Shown here: positions 6,205 through 6,886 of the stretch, one piece after another | Numbering within the stretch: the stretch's first letter is position 1 | Layout: the number at the start of each line of letters is the position of its first letter | Assembly (NCBI GenBank): GCA_023397245.1 | Contig: JAEWUH010000095.1 | Coordinates: 1-6,886 of the forward strand | From: Bacillota bacterium | GTDB taxonomy: Bacteria; Bacillota; Clostridia; Oscillospirales; Acutalibacteraceae | Reading direction: 5' to 3' | Length of the DNA stretch: 6,886 bases | Notes under the pieces: model-generated | Databases searched by the model: none | The model's input: the letters and a program-made list of their open reading frames with translations, nothing else | What the model was told of the DNA's origin: nothing | Translations under genes and position numbers: made by a program

Positions 6205-6886
6205 TCAGACACCAAAAAAGGTGCTAATAAAATTCTGACCGTAGTAACCATCTGCTATACCGGCGCTACAAACCAAGGTCCAGGACAGCAGCATAGCGTT
6301 AATCAGGGCTCCGAGCCATAAGTTCCGCGTCATCTTGTATATCTTACGGCTGATAAATACAGTTAATGGGACGAAGAACAGCATGGAGTAGGACAGCGTG
6401 AAATCGCTGAATGGCACACCATTCCAGTTTGCCCGCATTAATTGACTTATTATGCACAGAAGCCAAACACCGAGAGAGTTGATAACTATGTTCAGTATCA
6501 TTTCTTTACGCTCGGAAATGTCTGTCCGCGCACCGTAGTTTACTGCAAGTCCGATAATAAAGTACAATATGAAGAATACGATTATGTACGGCAAGGCAAC
6601 TGCCCAATTTTCTATCTTCATTTCAGAGAACATTGTTTGGAAGAAGCGAAAATCCTGATTGAAAAGGCGCTCAATGATAACCAACATGGCATTGGCTAAC
6701 GCAATCACGATAACGCCAATCAACAGTGTTTTGAGGAAGACCGTGAACTTGATCGGTATGTTCATCTCCCGAAGGCCATACTCGCCCGTGGACTTCTTCG
6801 CCACAAATGCCTTTCCGATTATCAGGATCAGAGAGGAAACCGCAATCATTATAACGAACCAGTCGGCAATGGCGCTGGTTGTAACC
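6205..6886 (-). CDS. Multi-pass membrane protein, C-terminal part (continues past right edge)
   Basis: The minus-strand frame is open from the right window edge to a TGA at 6205-6207, showing 226 C-terminal residues. An ATG at 6847-6849 lies inside what looks like the first visible membrane helix, with uninterrupted frame upstream, so it is probably not the start. About six hydrophobic segments are visible, near residues 2-27, 49-71, 94-115, 130-149, 162-180 and 189-209, separated by short charged loops such as ARTDISERKE. The final segment, in NLWLGALINAMLLSW, resembles the last helix of membrane domains attached to some clostridial alpha/beta hydrolases and, more loosely, of CPBP-type membrane proteins. 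No catalytic motif is in view, so the function is open; a hydrolase with a C-terminal membrane module is my best guess. The gene converges on the hexosaminidase and probably ends at the terminator at 6021-6060. Confidence 0.85.
   Translation of the reverse strand, partial: VTTSAIADWFVIMIAVSSLILIIGKAFVAKKSTGEYGLREMNIPIKFTVFLKTLLIGVIVIALANAMLVIIERLFNQDFRFFQTMFSEMKIENWAVALPYIIVFFILYFIIGLAVNYGARTDISERKEMILNIVINSLGVWLLCIISQLMRANWNGVPFSDFTLSYSMLFFVPLTVFISRKIYKMTRNLWLGALINAMLLSWTLVCSAGIADGYYGQNFISTFFGV

Noticed and set aside
6442..6699. 85-codon plus-strand frame antisense to the membrane-protein gene
   Set aside because: It lies wholly within the opposite-strand membrane protein, whose hydrophobic segments are clear, and has no ribosome binding site.

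Overview
The window looks like a chromosomal segment of a low- to mid-GC Gram-positive anaerobe, probably a clostridial member of the Bacillota. This is inferred from consensus sigma-A-type promoters, strong purine-rich ribosome binding sites, a YesM/YesN-type two-component pair and a signal-less GH20 hexosaminidase of the type found in Bacillota. No marker allows a finer assignment.

Layout. (1) Positions 1-2023, minus strand: a two-component system. The sensor kinase (218-2023) is translationally overlapped with a response regulator that runs off the left edge. (2) Positions 2024-2497: a divergent control region. It holds a near-consensus promoter firing left into the kinase, a perfect 16-bp inverted repeat, and a probable promoter firing right. 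(3) Positions 2498-5483, plus strand: a tandem-GNAT acetyltransferase followed after 109 bp by an intracellular GH20 beta-N-acetylhexosaminidase. (4) Positions 5484-6204: about 720 bp with no intact gene. It holds three strong inverted repeats, scattered copies of AAGGGGCT, and two short stretches that read like gene remnants on the minus strand. (5) Positions 6205-6886, minus strand: the C-terminal membrane part of a protein that continues past the right edge.

How the genes may work together (inference): YesM/YesN-type systems commonly control uptake and breakdown of oligosaccharides. The divergent GH20 enzyme has no signal peptide, so it would release N-acetylhexosamine from an imported oligosaccharide. 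The double-GNAT protein would be co-transcribed with it and may acetylate an amine, possibly an amino sugar. The kinase's extracytoplasmic sensor could detect the same sugar or a related one. No transporter lies in the window; it could lie beyond the left edge. The most useful observations are a revised TTG start for the kinase, supported by its promoter and ribosome binding site, the palindrome in the divergent region, and the decayed repeat-rich stretch at 5484-6204. I found no CRISPR array, rRNA, tRNA or intact mobile element.
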